Shown here one piece after another: positions 6,773 to 13,229 of a DNA stretch of 18,659 nucleotides. The notes under the pieces are model-generated. The model was given only the letters and a program-made list of their open reading frames with translations. It was not told the DNA's origin and did not search any database. The translations under genes were made by a program, and so were the position numbers. Every line of letters starts with the position of its first letter. Position 1 is the first letter of the stretch. This stretch comes from JAFGTE01 sp043800105. GTDB lineage: Bacteria > Patescibacteriota > Gracilibacteria > UM-FILTER-43-11. The stretch is taken from contig JAZDNJ010000046.1 in NCBI GenBank assembly GCA_043800105.1, positions 1 through 18,659 of the forward strand. The letters run 5' to 3'.

Positions 6773-6806
6773 GATAATATTTGATTCTCCGGATGAGTAA
6801 TTTCTC

Positions 6807-6835
6807 TTGCGGAATGTGGTCTTTTTTGGTATAAT
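6807..6835 (+). promoter_or_regulatory. Extended -10 promoter of the A-B-A'-B' gene set
   Basis: TTGCGG (6807-6812), 17 bases, then TATAAT (6830-6835) preceded by TGG, giving an extended -10 (TGnTATAAT). The predicted leader to the ATG at 6865 is about 22 nucleotides, A-rich and without a Shine-Dalgarno. I see no other convincing promoter before the following three genes. Confidence 0.65.
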
Positions 6836-6864
6836 GGGAAGATTAGCAAATAAAAAAACACATT

Positions 6865-7365
6865 ATGAAAAGTAATAATTATTCTTTTTTCGGCCCAAAC
6901 CGGCTTGTTTTTATGGCCGGCGGCCCTGAACAGCAAGTTCAGGCAGTCGAACAAGTTAAAAAAGCTGATGTAGCTACCAAGGAAGGTCTTAATAATTTTA
7001 TGAAAAGTGCCCAAAAGGTGATAGACGGCATGAAGGATACAGACCCCCGAAAAGATCAACTTAATAAAGACTTGCTTCACACCATTATGGCCAATACAGG
7101 CAGTAAGGGTGTGGAATCAGGAGCAAAAGAACGGGCTTTAGCGCTGAGAAATGCTCTTCTGCCTGCAGAAGAAAAGGTGGCTGCCCAACAAAAAATTACA
7201 GCTGCTACTACAGAGACACGACAAGCAGAACTTGCGGCACGACAAGCAGAGCCAACGAAAGAGCTCGACCCGTTTGCCAGCAATGTACCTGGGCCTACCA
7301 GCCCAAAACCAACCGCAGATGCTCCTCCACATTCCTACCGTGGTCACGGAGCACTGCCACGTTAA
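6865..7365 (+). CDS. Leader-tagged protein A (short paralogue of the 7852 protein), unknown
   Basis: 166 residues, unrecognised. The first 17 residues match the start of the 7852 protein at 14 of 17 positions (shared SFFG-x-NRLVFM). Residues about 25-110 are charged and helical; the stretch ending ALLPAEEKVAA resembles ALPATEKTAKK in the 7852 protein, so this looks like a shorter version holding only its N-terminal third. Residues about 110-130 contain a small tandem duplication (RQAELAARQAE), and the tail is Pro-rich. The leader is amphipathic and too short and polar for a membrane segment; there is no lipobox. It follows an extended -10 promoter and precedes gene B by 66 bases. Role unknown; the leader could be a docking or sorting tag. 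Confidence 0.75.
   Translation: MKSNNYSFFGPNRLVFMAGGPEQQVQAVEQVKKADVATKEGLNNFMKSAQKVIDGMKDTDPRKDQLNKDLLHTIMANTGSKGVESGAKERALALRNALLPAEEKVAAQQKITAATTETRQAELAARQAEPTKELDPFASNVPGPTSPKPTADAPPHSYRGHGALPR
7217..7250 (+). repeat. 13-bp direct repeat with 21-bp period
   Basis: CACGACAAGCAGA occurs at 7217-7229 and again at 7238-7250. The 21-base period keeps the reading frame and produces the protein repeat RQAE-LAA-RQAE. It looks like in-frame slippage in the disordered tail of protein A. Confidence 0.7.
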
Positions 7366-7431
7366 TTTAAGTAAACAGCCAGCTGGTATTAGTGGATTTG
7401 CTGTAATTTAAAAAAGAGCTAATTTCTCCGC

Positions 7432-7836
7432 ATGACGTCTCAAACTTTACTGGATCAATTCTTTGGCCTTCTGGCAGCCTCAAATAGCTTTCAGCTGTTA
7501 AGCCCTGAAGAACAGGCGGCTATTAAGACAAATTATCAGAATGCCAGCGACGAACAACTGAATCAGGCCATCCAGACTTTGAGAGAAGATCAGATAGCCA
7601 GTGAAAAGCTTGCCGCGGAAGCCAAACAAATGCAGGAAGAAGTTGAAAAAAATGTGGCGCAGATGAAGATAACTTTGCGGGAAATCAAAAAGGATGAACT
7701 TAAAAAACAAGAAGCCGTCGCTGTGGCAGAAGATGAGCAGAAAGGGAAGGCCCTTTTACAGGAAATTGAAACGATGAAGGACCCACAGAAAAAAGAAGCT
7801 CCTAAAAAGAGAAAGAAATTTCTTGGAATATTTTAA
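7432..7836 (+). CDS. Coiled-coil protein B, unknown
   Basis: 134 residues, unrecognised. An N-terminal domain of about 50 residues (beginning MTSQTLLDQF, with SFQLLSPEEQ and NASDEQLNQA) is followed by a long heptad-like coiled coil (about 52-118) and a basic tail ending KKRKKFLGIF. The first 51 residues align without gaps to the 9181 protein with about 25 identities, so the two are paralogues. No signal peptide or membrane helix. The ATG has no Shine-Dalgarno (upstream bases are ctaatttctccgc). It lies 66 bases after gene A and 15 bases before gene A', so it is probably in the same operon. The N-terminal domain is likely a binding or assembly unit with the coil giving oligomers; this is inference. 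Confidence 0.78.
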   Translation: MTSQTLLDQFFGLLAASNSFQLLSPEEQAAIKTNYQNASDEQLNQAIQTLREDQIASEKLAAEAKQMQEEVEKNVAQMKITLREIKKDELKKQEAVAVAEDEQKGKALLQEIETMKDPQKKEAPKKRKKFLGIF

Positions 7837-7851
7837 TAACCAATACAAACC

Positions 7852-9168
7852 ATGAAAACTAATAATAATTCTTTCTTCGGGCTAAATCGTCTTGTTTTTA
7901 TGGGTGATCCGGAACAACCCGCTCCACAGGAGTCCGTTCCTACGGAAACACCGCTGGAAAAAGCTAACCGTGAAGCCGCGGATGTTATCAGAGCTACTGA
8001 AGACAAAGCTCAAGAATTGATGCAAAGCAAAAATCCACGGGCAAGAGCCTGGGGGCATCAGTTAAAAAATGAAATTGACAAGCAAAATCCACTCAGAAAG
8101 AGAATTTTGGATAAACAAAATCAAAATAAAGTACTTGCAGATAATCTTAAATGGCAATTTAAAGATGCGCTGGAAAGAATTGCCAAGCGAGAATCGGCTT
8201 TGCCTGCAACGGAAAAGACGGCAAAGAAAGAAGAAAAAAATGAATCTACCGCCGTGAACCCTGAGGAATTAAATATTCTGGTTGCCAAAGATTTACTTAA
8301 AACAGTATATACAAAAGCAATCACGAACCTGAACCAGCTTGTCGAAAAAGAGAATGCCAATATGGTAAAGCAGTCAGGCAGGAAAGATGTGGTGTCTGAC
8401 AGATTATATACCCCTTACGAAGACAGGATGACAGCGTCCCTCAGGTCTCCGAATCTGGTCAGGCTGTATGACGAGATCGATAGGCTTTATGCGAATCCTG
8501 GTAATACCGTACAGGAAATACGGACTACGACCAGGAAGATTGAATCGCTTGCGAACGAATCCAAATTCACGGAAACAATCAATACCGACAAAATCCTCAC
8601 CTACTTTAGATTTGTTGCTAACATTGAAGGCAAAGAGGGGAAAAATGAGGGTGAAACACGTATCGCCCAAAAAATCGATGGCAATAGGGAGCCTCTTGCT
8701 TCCGCCCCGATTGGTTCCTCCTGGGAAATCACAAACGGTGAAGGTGTTTCTTTTAAAATTACCAAGAATGTGAAGGAAAAATATTCAGTAGCAATAACGG
8801 GCATTAATGAAAAAAGCGCGCGGACATACGCGGCACTTGCTAAGGATTTTAATTATGTGCTACCCGAAGACCGCAGACCACAGGCCGCTCCTACCGCAGT
8901 TGCCGCCAGAGAAAGGACCCCAGCACAAGAACGCGGCAGAGTCGCGACTGAAGCTGAAGCAGTTATAAATAAAGATGAAAAAGGGCCTACAACTAAAGAA
9001 TATCCGGATAATTTTGATTATGCAGAAAAAATAATGATTGCGAATCTAATAAGCAGAACAAAGATCGAGAACTTTCCTCTTCAAACTGAACTTTTTGGTA
9101 AAAAATACGAGATTACCCGGAAAATGCGAGGGCCAACACCTCATTATAAAATAGAAGAAACAACATAA
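7852..9168 (+). CDS. Leader-tagged protein A' (long paralogue), unknown
   Basis: 438 residues, unrecognised. It opens with the same leader as the 6865 protein (SFFG-x-NRLVFM at residues 7-17), then a Pro/Glu-rich spacer and a charged helical region to about 130. The middle (about 140-265) is helical. A short motif occurs twice in the C-terminal half, at 281-294 and 409-422 (PL....[IF]G..[WY]EIT), each followed by a KIT/KIE strand; the two copies are separated by a Pro/Ala/Glu-rich linker. There is no signal peptide or membrane segment and no catalytic motif I can name. It starts 15 bases after gene B and ends 12 bases before B', giving the order A-B-A'-B'. Base composition is A-rich compared with the metabolic genes nearby. 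Confidence 0.78.
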   Translation: MKTNNNSFFGLNRLVFMGDPEQPAPQESVPTETPLEKANREAADVIRATEDKAQELMQSKNPRARAWGHQLKNEIDKQNPLRKRILDKQNQNKVLADNLKWQFKDALERIAKRESALPATEKTAKKEEKNESTAVNPEELNILVAKDLLKTVYTKAITNLNQLVEKENANMVKQSGRKDVVSDRLYTPYEDRMTASLRSPNLVRLYDEIDRLYANPGNTVQEIRTTTRKIESLANESKFTETINTDKILTYFRFVANIEGKEGKNEGETRIAQKIDGNREPLASAPIGSSWEITNGEGVSFKITKNVKEKYSVAITGINEKSARTYAALAKDFNYVLPEDRRPQAAPTAVAARERTPAQERGRVATEAEAVINKDEKGPTTKEYPDNFDYAEKIMIANLISRTKIENFPLQTELFGKKYEITRKMRGPTPHYKIEETT

Positions 9169-9180
9169 CGATTCTATCCT

Positions 9181-9522
9181 GTGGCTTCTCAAGCATTGTT
9201 AGATCAATTCCTGCAGGCGATTAATGCTTCAAAGAGTTTTCAGGCCCTGCCCCCTGAAGATCAGATTAAATTTAAAGAAATTTATGCCACGGCAAGTGAT
9301 AAACAGTTTACTTTAGCCCTGGAAGAAATCAGAAAGAATGACGCGGAGATGATCAGGCTTGAAAAAGAGGCGGCTAATTTGGCAGAGGAACAGGTAAAAA
9401 TTACGCAGGCCCTGAAAAATACAATGAAACAGATTGAAAAAGAGGAAATAACGGAAAACAACGCCATCGATAAAGAAGAGTCCGAAAAAGCTGCTGAGGC
9501 CGCGCTGCATGAATTAGATTAG
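9181..9522 (+). CDS. Coiled-coil protein B', paralogue of 7432
   Basis: 113 residues from a GTG start. The N-terminal 51 residues (SQALLDQF, SFQALPPEDQ, TASDKQFTLA) match protein B at about half the positions; the rest is a coiled coil rich in Glu, Lys and Ala that is diverged in sequence and lacks B's basic tail. The GTG is chosen because the alignment with B begins exactly there. No Shine-Dalgarno. It lies 12 bases after A'. Its last nine bases overlap the convergent gatA 3' end. Function unknown, presumably similar to B with a partner in A'. Confidence 0.78.
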   Translation: MASQALLDQFLQAINASKSFQALPPEDQIKFKEIYATASDKQFTLALEEIRKNDAEMIRLEKEAANLAEEQVKITQALKNTMKQIEKEEITENNAIDKEESEKAAEAALHELD

Positions 9523-10962
9523 GGCGGGCTTTTTTTTGTGCCATTCTGTCGCCTGTTCAAAGGCATGGCCCACATGGAACAGATTGTCTTCTTTGAATTG
9601 GTTCGCGATGATCTGCAGGCCGATGGGCAGGCCTTTTGAGCTGAAACCAGCCGGGACGGACATACCGCAGATTCCGGCTAAATTGATTGGAGTAGTGAGT
9701 ACATCGCACATGTACATAGCCAGCGGATCATCCGTCTTTTCACCGATTTTAAAGGCCGGCGTGGGAGAAGTCGGGGTGATCAGTGCGTCACATTTTTCAA
9801 AAACTTCTTCAAATTCTTTTTTCATCAGGGCGCGGACTTTGGCGGCTTTTAAGTAAAAAGCGTCGTAGTAACCGGCCGAAAGCGCGTAAGTACCAAGCAT
9901 GATGGTGCGTTTTACCTCGTCTCCGAAGCCCTCGGAGCGGGATTTCATGTAGATTTCCTGCAATTCTTTGGCGCTGTCAGTGGTATGGCCGTATTTGATG
10001 CCATCGTAACGGGCCATATTGGTACTGCCTTCGGACTTGACCAGGATGTAGTAGGTGGGAATGGCGTATTTTGTGAGTGGCAGACTGACTTCGATGATTT
10101 TGGCACCCAGTTTTTTCATAACTTCGACGCCCTGCATAACTGCGTCGCGGACTTCATTATCGACACCCTGTCCAAAATATTCTTTTGGTAATCCCAGCGT
10201 TAAACCCGTTAAATCTTCTTTCAGAAAATCGCTGTATGTTGGAACCGGTTCGTCGGGTGTAGTGGCGTCTTTTTCGGAACGTCCGGCAATGGCCTGAAGT
10301 ACCAGGGCGGCATCTTCGACCGTTTTAGTGAAGGGGCCGATGGTATCAAAGGAAGAGGCGTAAGAAATACAGCCATGCCTTGGCACACGGCCATAAGTTA
10401 CTTTAAGGCCCACCGTACCGCAGAGGCTGGCCGGCTGGCGGATAGAACCGCCGGTGTCGGTACCGATGGAAAAGGCGCACTGATCAGCTGACACACTGGC
10501 CGCGGGACCGCCGGATGAACCGCCGGAAACGTATTCAGGGTTCCATGGGTTGTGGGTCACACCAAAATAACTGTTTTCGGAACTGGAGCCCATGGTGAAT
10601 TCGTCGGTATTTGTTTTGCCCAGCAAAATTGAACCCGCGTCGAGGAGGCGGTCGTAGATATGGGCACTATAAGGCGGAACAAAGTTTTCAAGAATTTTGG
10701 AGCAGGCGGTAGTTCTGATGCCGGCTGTGCAGACGACGTCTTTCAGGTTCATCGGAATGCCCTCGAGAATACCGCTGTAATCCCCTTTTTTATCTATCTT
10801 TTTAGCCTGCTGCAGCGCCGCTTCTTCTGTCACCGTGATGTAGGCATGCAGTTTGCCGTCGGTCGCCTTGATTCGCTTCAGATATGCCTGAGTGAGCTCG
10901 GTGGCGGTGAACTTTTTGGATTTTAGACCTGCCTTTGCCTGCGCGATGGTCAGTTCAATCAT
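9514..10962 (-). CDS. gatA: Asp-tRNA(Asn)/Glu-tRNA(Gln) amidotransferase subunit A
   Basis: Amidase subunit of GatCAB: releases ammonia from glutamine for conversion of mischarged Glu-tRNA(Gln) or Asp-tRNA(Asn). At 482 residues it has the normal length. The amidase catalytic triad is visible: K74 in GIPMNLKD, cis-Ser S149 in SGGSSGG and the nucleophile S173 in GTDTGGSIRQPAS. Further family motifs are TNTDEFTMGSSSENS (117-131) and VGLKVTYGRVPRHG. The ATG directly follows the gatC stop codon (TAAATG on the coding strand, no spacer), so the pair is translationally linked. gatB is not in the window and must be elsewhere. The 3' end overlaps the convergent 9181 gene by nine bases. Confidence 0.97.
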   Translation of the reverse strand: MIELTIAQAKAGLKSKKFTATELTQAYLKRIKATDGKLHAYITVTEEAALQQAKKIDKKGDYSGILEGIPMNLKDVVCTAGIRTTACSKILENFVPPYSAHIYDRLLDAGSILLGKTNTDEFTMGSSSENSYFGVTHNPWNPEYVSGGSSGGPAASVSADQCAFSIGTDTGGSIRQPASLCGTVGLKVTYGRVPRHGCISYASSFDTIGPFTKTVEDAALVLQAIAGRSEKDATTPDEPVPTYSDFLKEDLTGLTLGLPKEYFGQGVDNEVRDAVMQGVEVMKKLGAKIIEVSLPLTKYAIPTYYILVKSEGSTNMARYDGIKYGHTTDSAKELQEIYMKSRSEGFGDEVKRTIMLGTYALSAGYYDAFYLKAAKVRALMKKEFEEVFEKCDALITPTSPTPAFKIGEKTDDPLAMYMCDVLTTPINLAGICGMSVPAGFSSKGLPIGLQIIANQFKEDNLFHVGHAFEQATEWHKKKPALI

Positions 10963-11250
10963 TTAGAAAACGTTTTTTACTTTGATCATGTGATCCTGAA
11001 TGGGCATGGGTGACTGCCCGAGTAACTTGTCTGCCAAATCGCAGGGCTGGACTTCGTCCGCAAAAGTCACATTCCGCAGGCCGGTGATCTGCGCGATGGG
11101 CTCCACATTTGAGGTATCGATCTCTTCCAGCATTCTGGCGTTACTGAGGATCCCGGAAAGCTGTTCGCCGAATTTAGCGACTTCTTCATCGGTCAGTCTG
11201 AGCCGGGCGAGTCTGGCGATGTGTTTTACTTCGTCGCTTGTCAGCTTCAT
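10963..11250 (-). CDS. gatC: Asp-tRNA(Asn)/Glu-tRNA(Gln) amidotransferase subunit C
   Basis: Small subunit of GatCAB that wraps around the A-B interface and stabilises the complex. 95 residues, normal for the family. It begins MKLTSDEVKHIARLARLRLT, the classic GatC N-terminal helix, followed by LSGILSNARMLEEIDTSNVEP (35-55) and the C-terminal DEVQPCDLADKLLGQSP segment. It immediately precedes gatA with no intervening base. Upstream only 29 bases separate its ATG from the ATG of the divergent 11280 gene (53 if that gene starts at 11304), so the two genes' promoters must overlap or lie inside coding sequence. Confidence 0.96.
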   Translation of the reverse strand: MKLTSDEVKHIARLARLRLTDEEVAKFGEQLSGILSNARMLEEIDTSNVEPIAQITGLRNVTFADEVQPCDLADKLLGQSPMPIQDHMIKVKNVF

Positions 11251-11279
11251 TGTTGTATTAAAATAGCCTTTTTGATAAG

Positions 11280-11618
11280 ATGATCTTAACTGAAAAAAGT
11301 GAAATGGACAAAATCAAAAGCCTGCACAGTGTAAGTTCCGTATACTTCTTCATTCTCGCTCTGGCTTATGTGGTCATGGTACTGGCTTTTCGCAATAATT
11401 TTATGGCTGACTTTTTTTTGGCCCTGATGCGGATTTTGGACATTCCTTTCGCCTTTGTGTCGCTGATGTACGGTTTTACTACCCTGGCGCTTCAGATAAA
11501 TATCGGGCGCGATGAAGAAAGCGGCCTTTCGCCATGGATTCTGGTGGTTCTGACCATCTGCCTGGTGCTTTTTGGTGCGGTTGTATTTGTGAATTTTGCC
11601 TTTCCGTCTCAGCTTTAG
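11280..11618 (+). CDS. Small integral membrane protein, unknown
   Basis: 112 residues with three hydrophobic segments: about 19-38 (SVYFFILALAYVVMVLAF), 42-72 (contains LALMRILDIPFAFVSLMYG) and 84-108 (SPWILVVLTICLVLFGAVVF). A short charged loop INIGRDEESG joins the last two. No family recognised. The ATG at 11280 is the longest start; M9 (11304, MDKIKSLHSV) is attractive because a weak promoter (TTGTAT 11253-11258, TAAGAT 11276-11281) would then give a short leader instead of overlapping the start codon. The stop codon directly abuts the guaB stop codon on the other strand. Divergent from gatC. Placement between gatCA and guaB gives no functional clue. Confidence 0.72.
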   Translation: MILTEKSEMDKIKSLHSVSSVYFFILALAYVVMVLAFRNNFMADFFLALMRILDIPFAFVSLMYGFTTLALQINIGRDEESGLSPWILVVLTICLVLFGAVVFVNFAFPSQL

Positions 11619-13097
11619 TTACCTGGCCGATTTATAGTTTGGAGCGTCTTTGGTGACCATCACGTCGTGTGGGTGGCTTTCAATCAGGCCGGCGTTGGTG
11701 ATCCGGACGAATTTGGCTTTTTTGTGAAAGGTCGGAATGTCTTTAGCGCCCACGTACCCCATACTGGAACGGAGGCCGCCGATGAGCTGGAAAATTTCGT
11801 GGGCGACGGGGCCTTTGTAGACGATCTGACCTTCGATGCCTTCAGGAACGTATTTGGATTCCTCCTGCACGTCGGCCTGACCGTAACGTTCTTTTCCGCC
11901 GCCGGACATGGCACCCAGGGAGCCCATTCCGCGGTAAGCTTTAAAGGTTTTCCCTTCGTGATAAATAAGGTCGCCGGGGCTTTCTTTGGTGCCGGCAAAC
12001 AGTGAGCCGACCATAGCGGACGAGGCGCCGGCGGCAATGGCTTTGGCCACATCACCGGAATATTTGATTCCTCCATCGGCAATCACCGGGGTGTCGGTTT
12101 TTCCGGCTTCTTTCACGCATTCCATCACAGCGGAAAACTGAGGAGCGCCGATACCGGTGACCACGCGGGTGGTGCATATGGAACCGGGGCCGATACCGAC
12201 TTTAACCGCGTCCGCGCCCGCTTTGACCAGGGCCTGCACGGCTTCGGCGGTGGCGATATTACCGCCGATCACTTCGATTTTTTTGTAGTTTTGCTTAATA
12301 TATTTGATTGTATCGATGACCCCTTTGGAATGTCCGTGAGCTGTGTCGACCACCAGCACATCAACGCCGGCTTTTATCAGTTTTTCAACTCGCTCTTCCA
12401 TATTTTTGGCAGGCCCCACGGCGGCTCCCACGCGAAGTCTTTTGTCGGAGTCCTTGCAGGAATCGGGATAGAGTTTGTTTTTTTCGATGTCACGGCGGGT
12501 TACCATGGCCCGAAGGCGGTTCGTCTTCTTGTCGACGATGATGAGTTTGGAATGCTTGGATTCTTCCAATATGTCGTTAGCCTGTCCCAGTGAAATCCCG
12601 TCATGGGCCGTCAGCAGTTTTTCAGCCCTGGTCATGCGGTCTTTTACCTTCAGATTGGCGTGCTTGTGGATGAAGTAGTCATTAGCGGTTACCAGGCCGA
12701 CCAGAATTCCGTCGGCTTTTCCGTTATCGGTAATCGGCACGGCCTTGTATCCGTACTTCTGCCGGATTTCATAGATATCCTGGATTTTGTCAGTTGGTTT
12801 GGCGCAGATTGGACTGCGGATAAATCCATTCTCAAAACGCTTCACAAGGTCGACCTCCCCGGCCTGCTGGTCGGGAGTCAGGTTTTTGTGGATGATACCG
12901 ATTCCTCCGTACAGAGCCATTTTGATGGCAAGTTCGTGTTCGGTAACGGTGTCCATGGCGGCGCTTACAAGCGGCACATTGAGTTTTATATGTTTGGTCA
13001 GATGAGTTCTGGTGTCGACGTTCCTTGGCAGTATTTCGGAGTACTGCGGAAGCAGCAGGACGTCATCGTATGTTAAATATAGAGGAAAGTCCGCCAT
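11619..13097 (-). CDS. guaB: IMP dehydrogenase
   Basis: Oxidises IMP to XMP with NAD+, the committed step to GMP; cytoplasmic tetramer. From the ATG at 13097 it is 492 residues. The N-terminus MADFPLYLTYDDVLLLPQYS is typical. The catalytic Cys is C308 in GIGPGSICTTR, the substrate loop follows in DGGIKYSGD, and the mobile flap is around GGGKERYGQ. Two regulatory CBS domains are present between about residues 92 and 207. The frame is open 25 codons upstream to 13172, but that part is AT-rich, unlike the family, and runs over the -10 and -35. A promoter fits the shorter start. The stop abuts the convergent membrane-protein gene with no gap. Confidence 0.97.
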   Translation of the reverse strand: MADFPLYLTYDDVLLLPQYSEILPRNVDTRTHLTKHIKLNVPLVSAAMDTVTEHELAIKMALYGGIGIIHKNLTPDQQAGEVDLVKRFENGFIRSPICAKPTDKIQDIYEIRQKYGYKAVPITDNGKADGILVGLVTANDYFIHKHANLKVKDRMTRAEKLLTAHDGISLGQANDILEESKHSKLIIVDKKTNRLRAMVTRRDIEKNKLYPDSCKDSDKRLRVGAAVGPAKNMEERVEKLIKAGVDVLVVDTAHGHSKGVIDTIKYIKQNYKKIEVIGGNIATAEAVQALVKAGADAVKVGIGPGSICTTRVVTGIGAPQFSAVMECVKEAGKTDTPVIADGGIKYSGDVAKAIAAGASSAMVGSLFAGTKESPGDLIYHEGKTFKAYRGMGSLGAMSGGGKERYGQADVQEESKYVPEGIEGQIVYKGPVAHEIFQLIGGLRSSMGYVGAKDIPTFHKKAKFVRITNAGLIESHPHDVMVTKDAPNYKSAR

Positions 13098-13128
13098 AAT
13101 ATGGTAATTAACTTGATATTTAAAAAAT

Positions 13129-13156
13129 ATTTTATCAAAAATTTGATTAAAGTCAA
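13129..13156 (-). promoter_or_regulatory. guaB promoter
   Basis: On the minus strand TTGACT (13156-13151), 16 bases, then TAAAAT (13134-13129). The predicted leader to the ATG at 13097 is about 24 nucleotides, without a Shine-Dalgarno. The arrangement mirrors the promoter of the 3521 lipoprotein gene (same 16-base spacer and TAAAAT). Confidence 0.6.
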
Positions 13157-13193
13157 CTAAAAATGATGACAAGTACCAACTGAGTTTCTTTTG

Positions 13194-13202
13194 TGCTACA
13201 AT
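13194..13202 (+). promoter_or_regulatory. Extended -10 of the macroglobulin gene
   Basis: TGCTACAAT, a TGn-extended -10 (TACAAT 13197-13202), sits 27 bases before the GTG start. I see no good -35 at the right distance, which extended -10 promoters can lack. Confidence 0.45.
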
Positions 13203-13229
13203 TTCGAAGCTTTTTTAAACTCCGCCTGA

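Noticed and set aside
7151..7411. 86-codon frame overlapping the end of protein A, possible frameshift extension
   Set aside because: The peptide is Gln/Leu/Arg-rich shadow sequence with no similarity to protein A' downstream of the shared region; protein A simply ends earlier.
9523..9537. GGGCGGGC followed by eight T as an intrinsic terminator of the 9181 gene
   Set aside because: No complementary GC arm is present at hairpin distance, and the stretch lies inside gatA coding sequence (Lys/Pro codons).
13098..13172. 25-codon N-terminal extension of guaB
   Set aside because: AT-rich, covers the likely -10 and -35, and IMP dehydrogenases begin at the internal MADFPLYLTYDDVLLLPQ.
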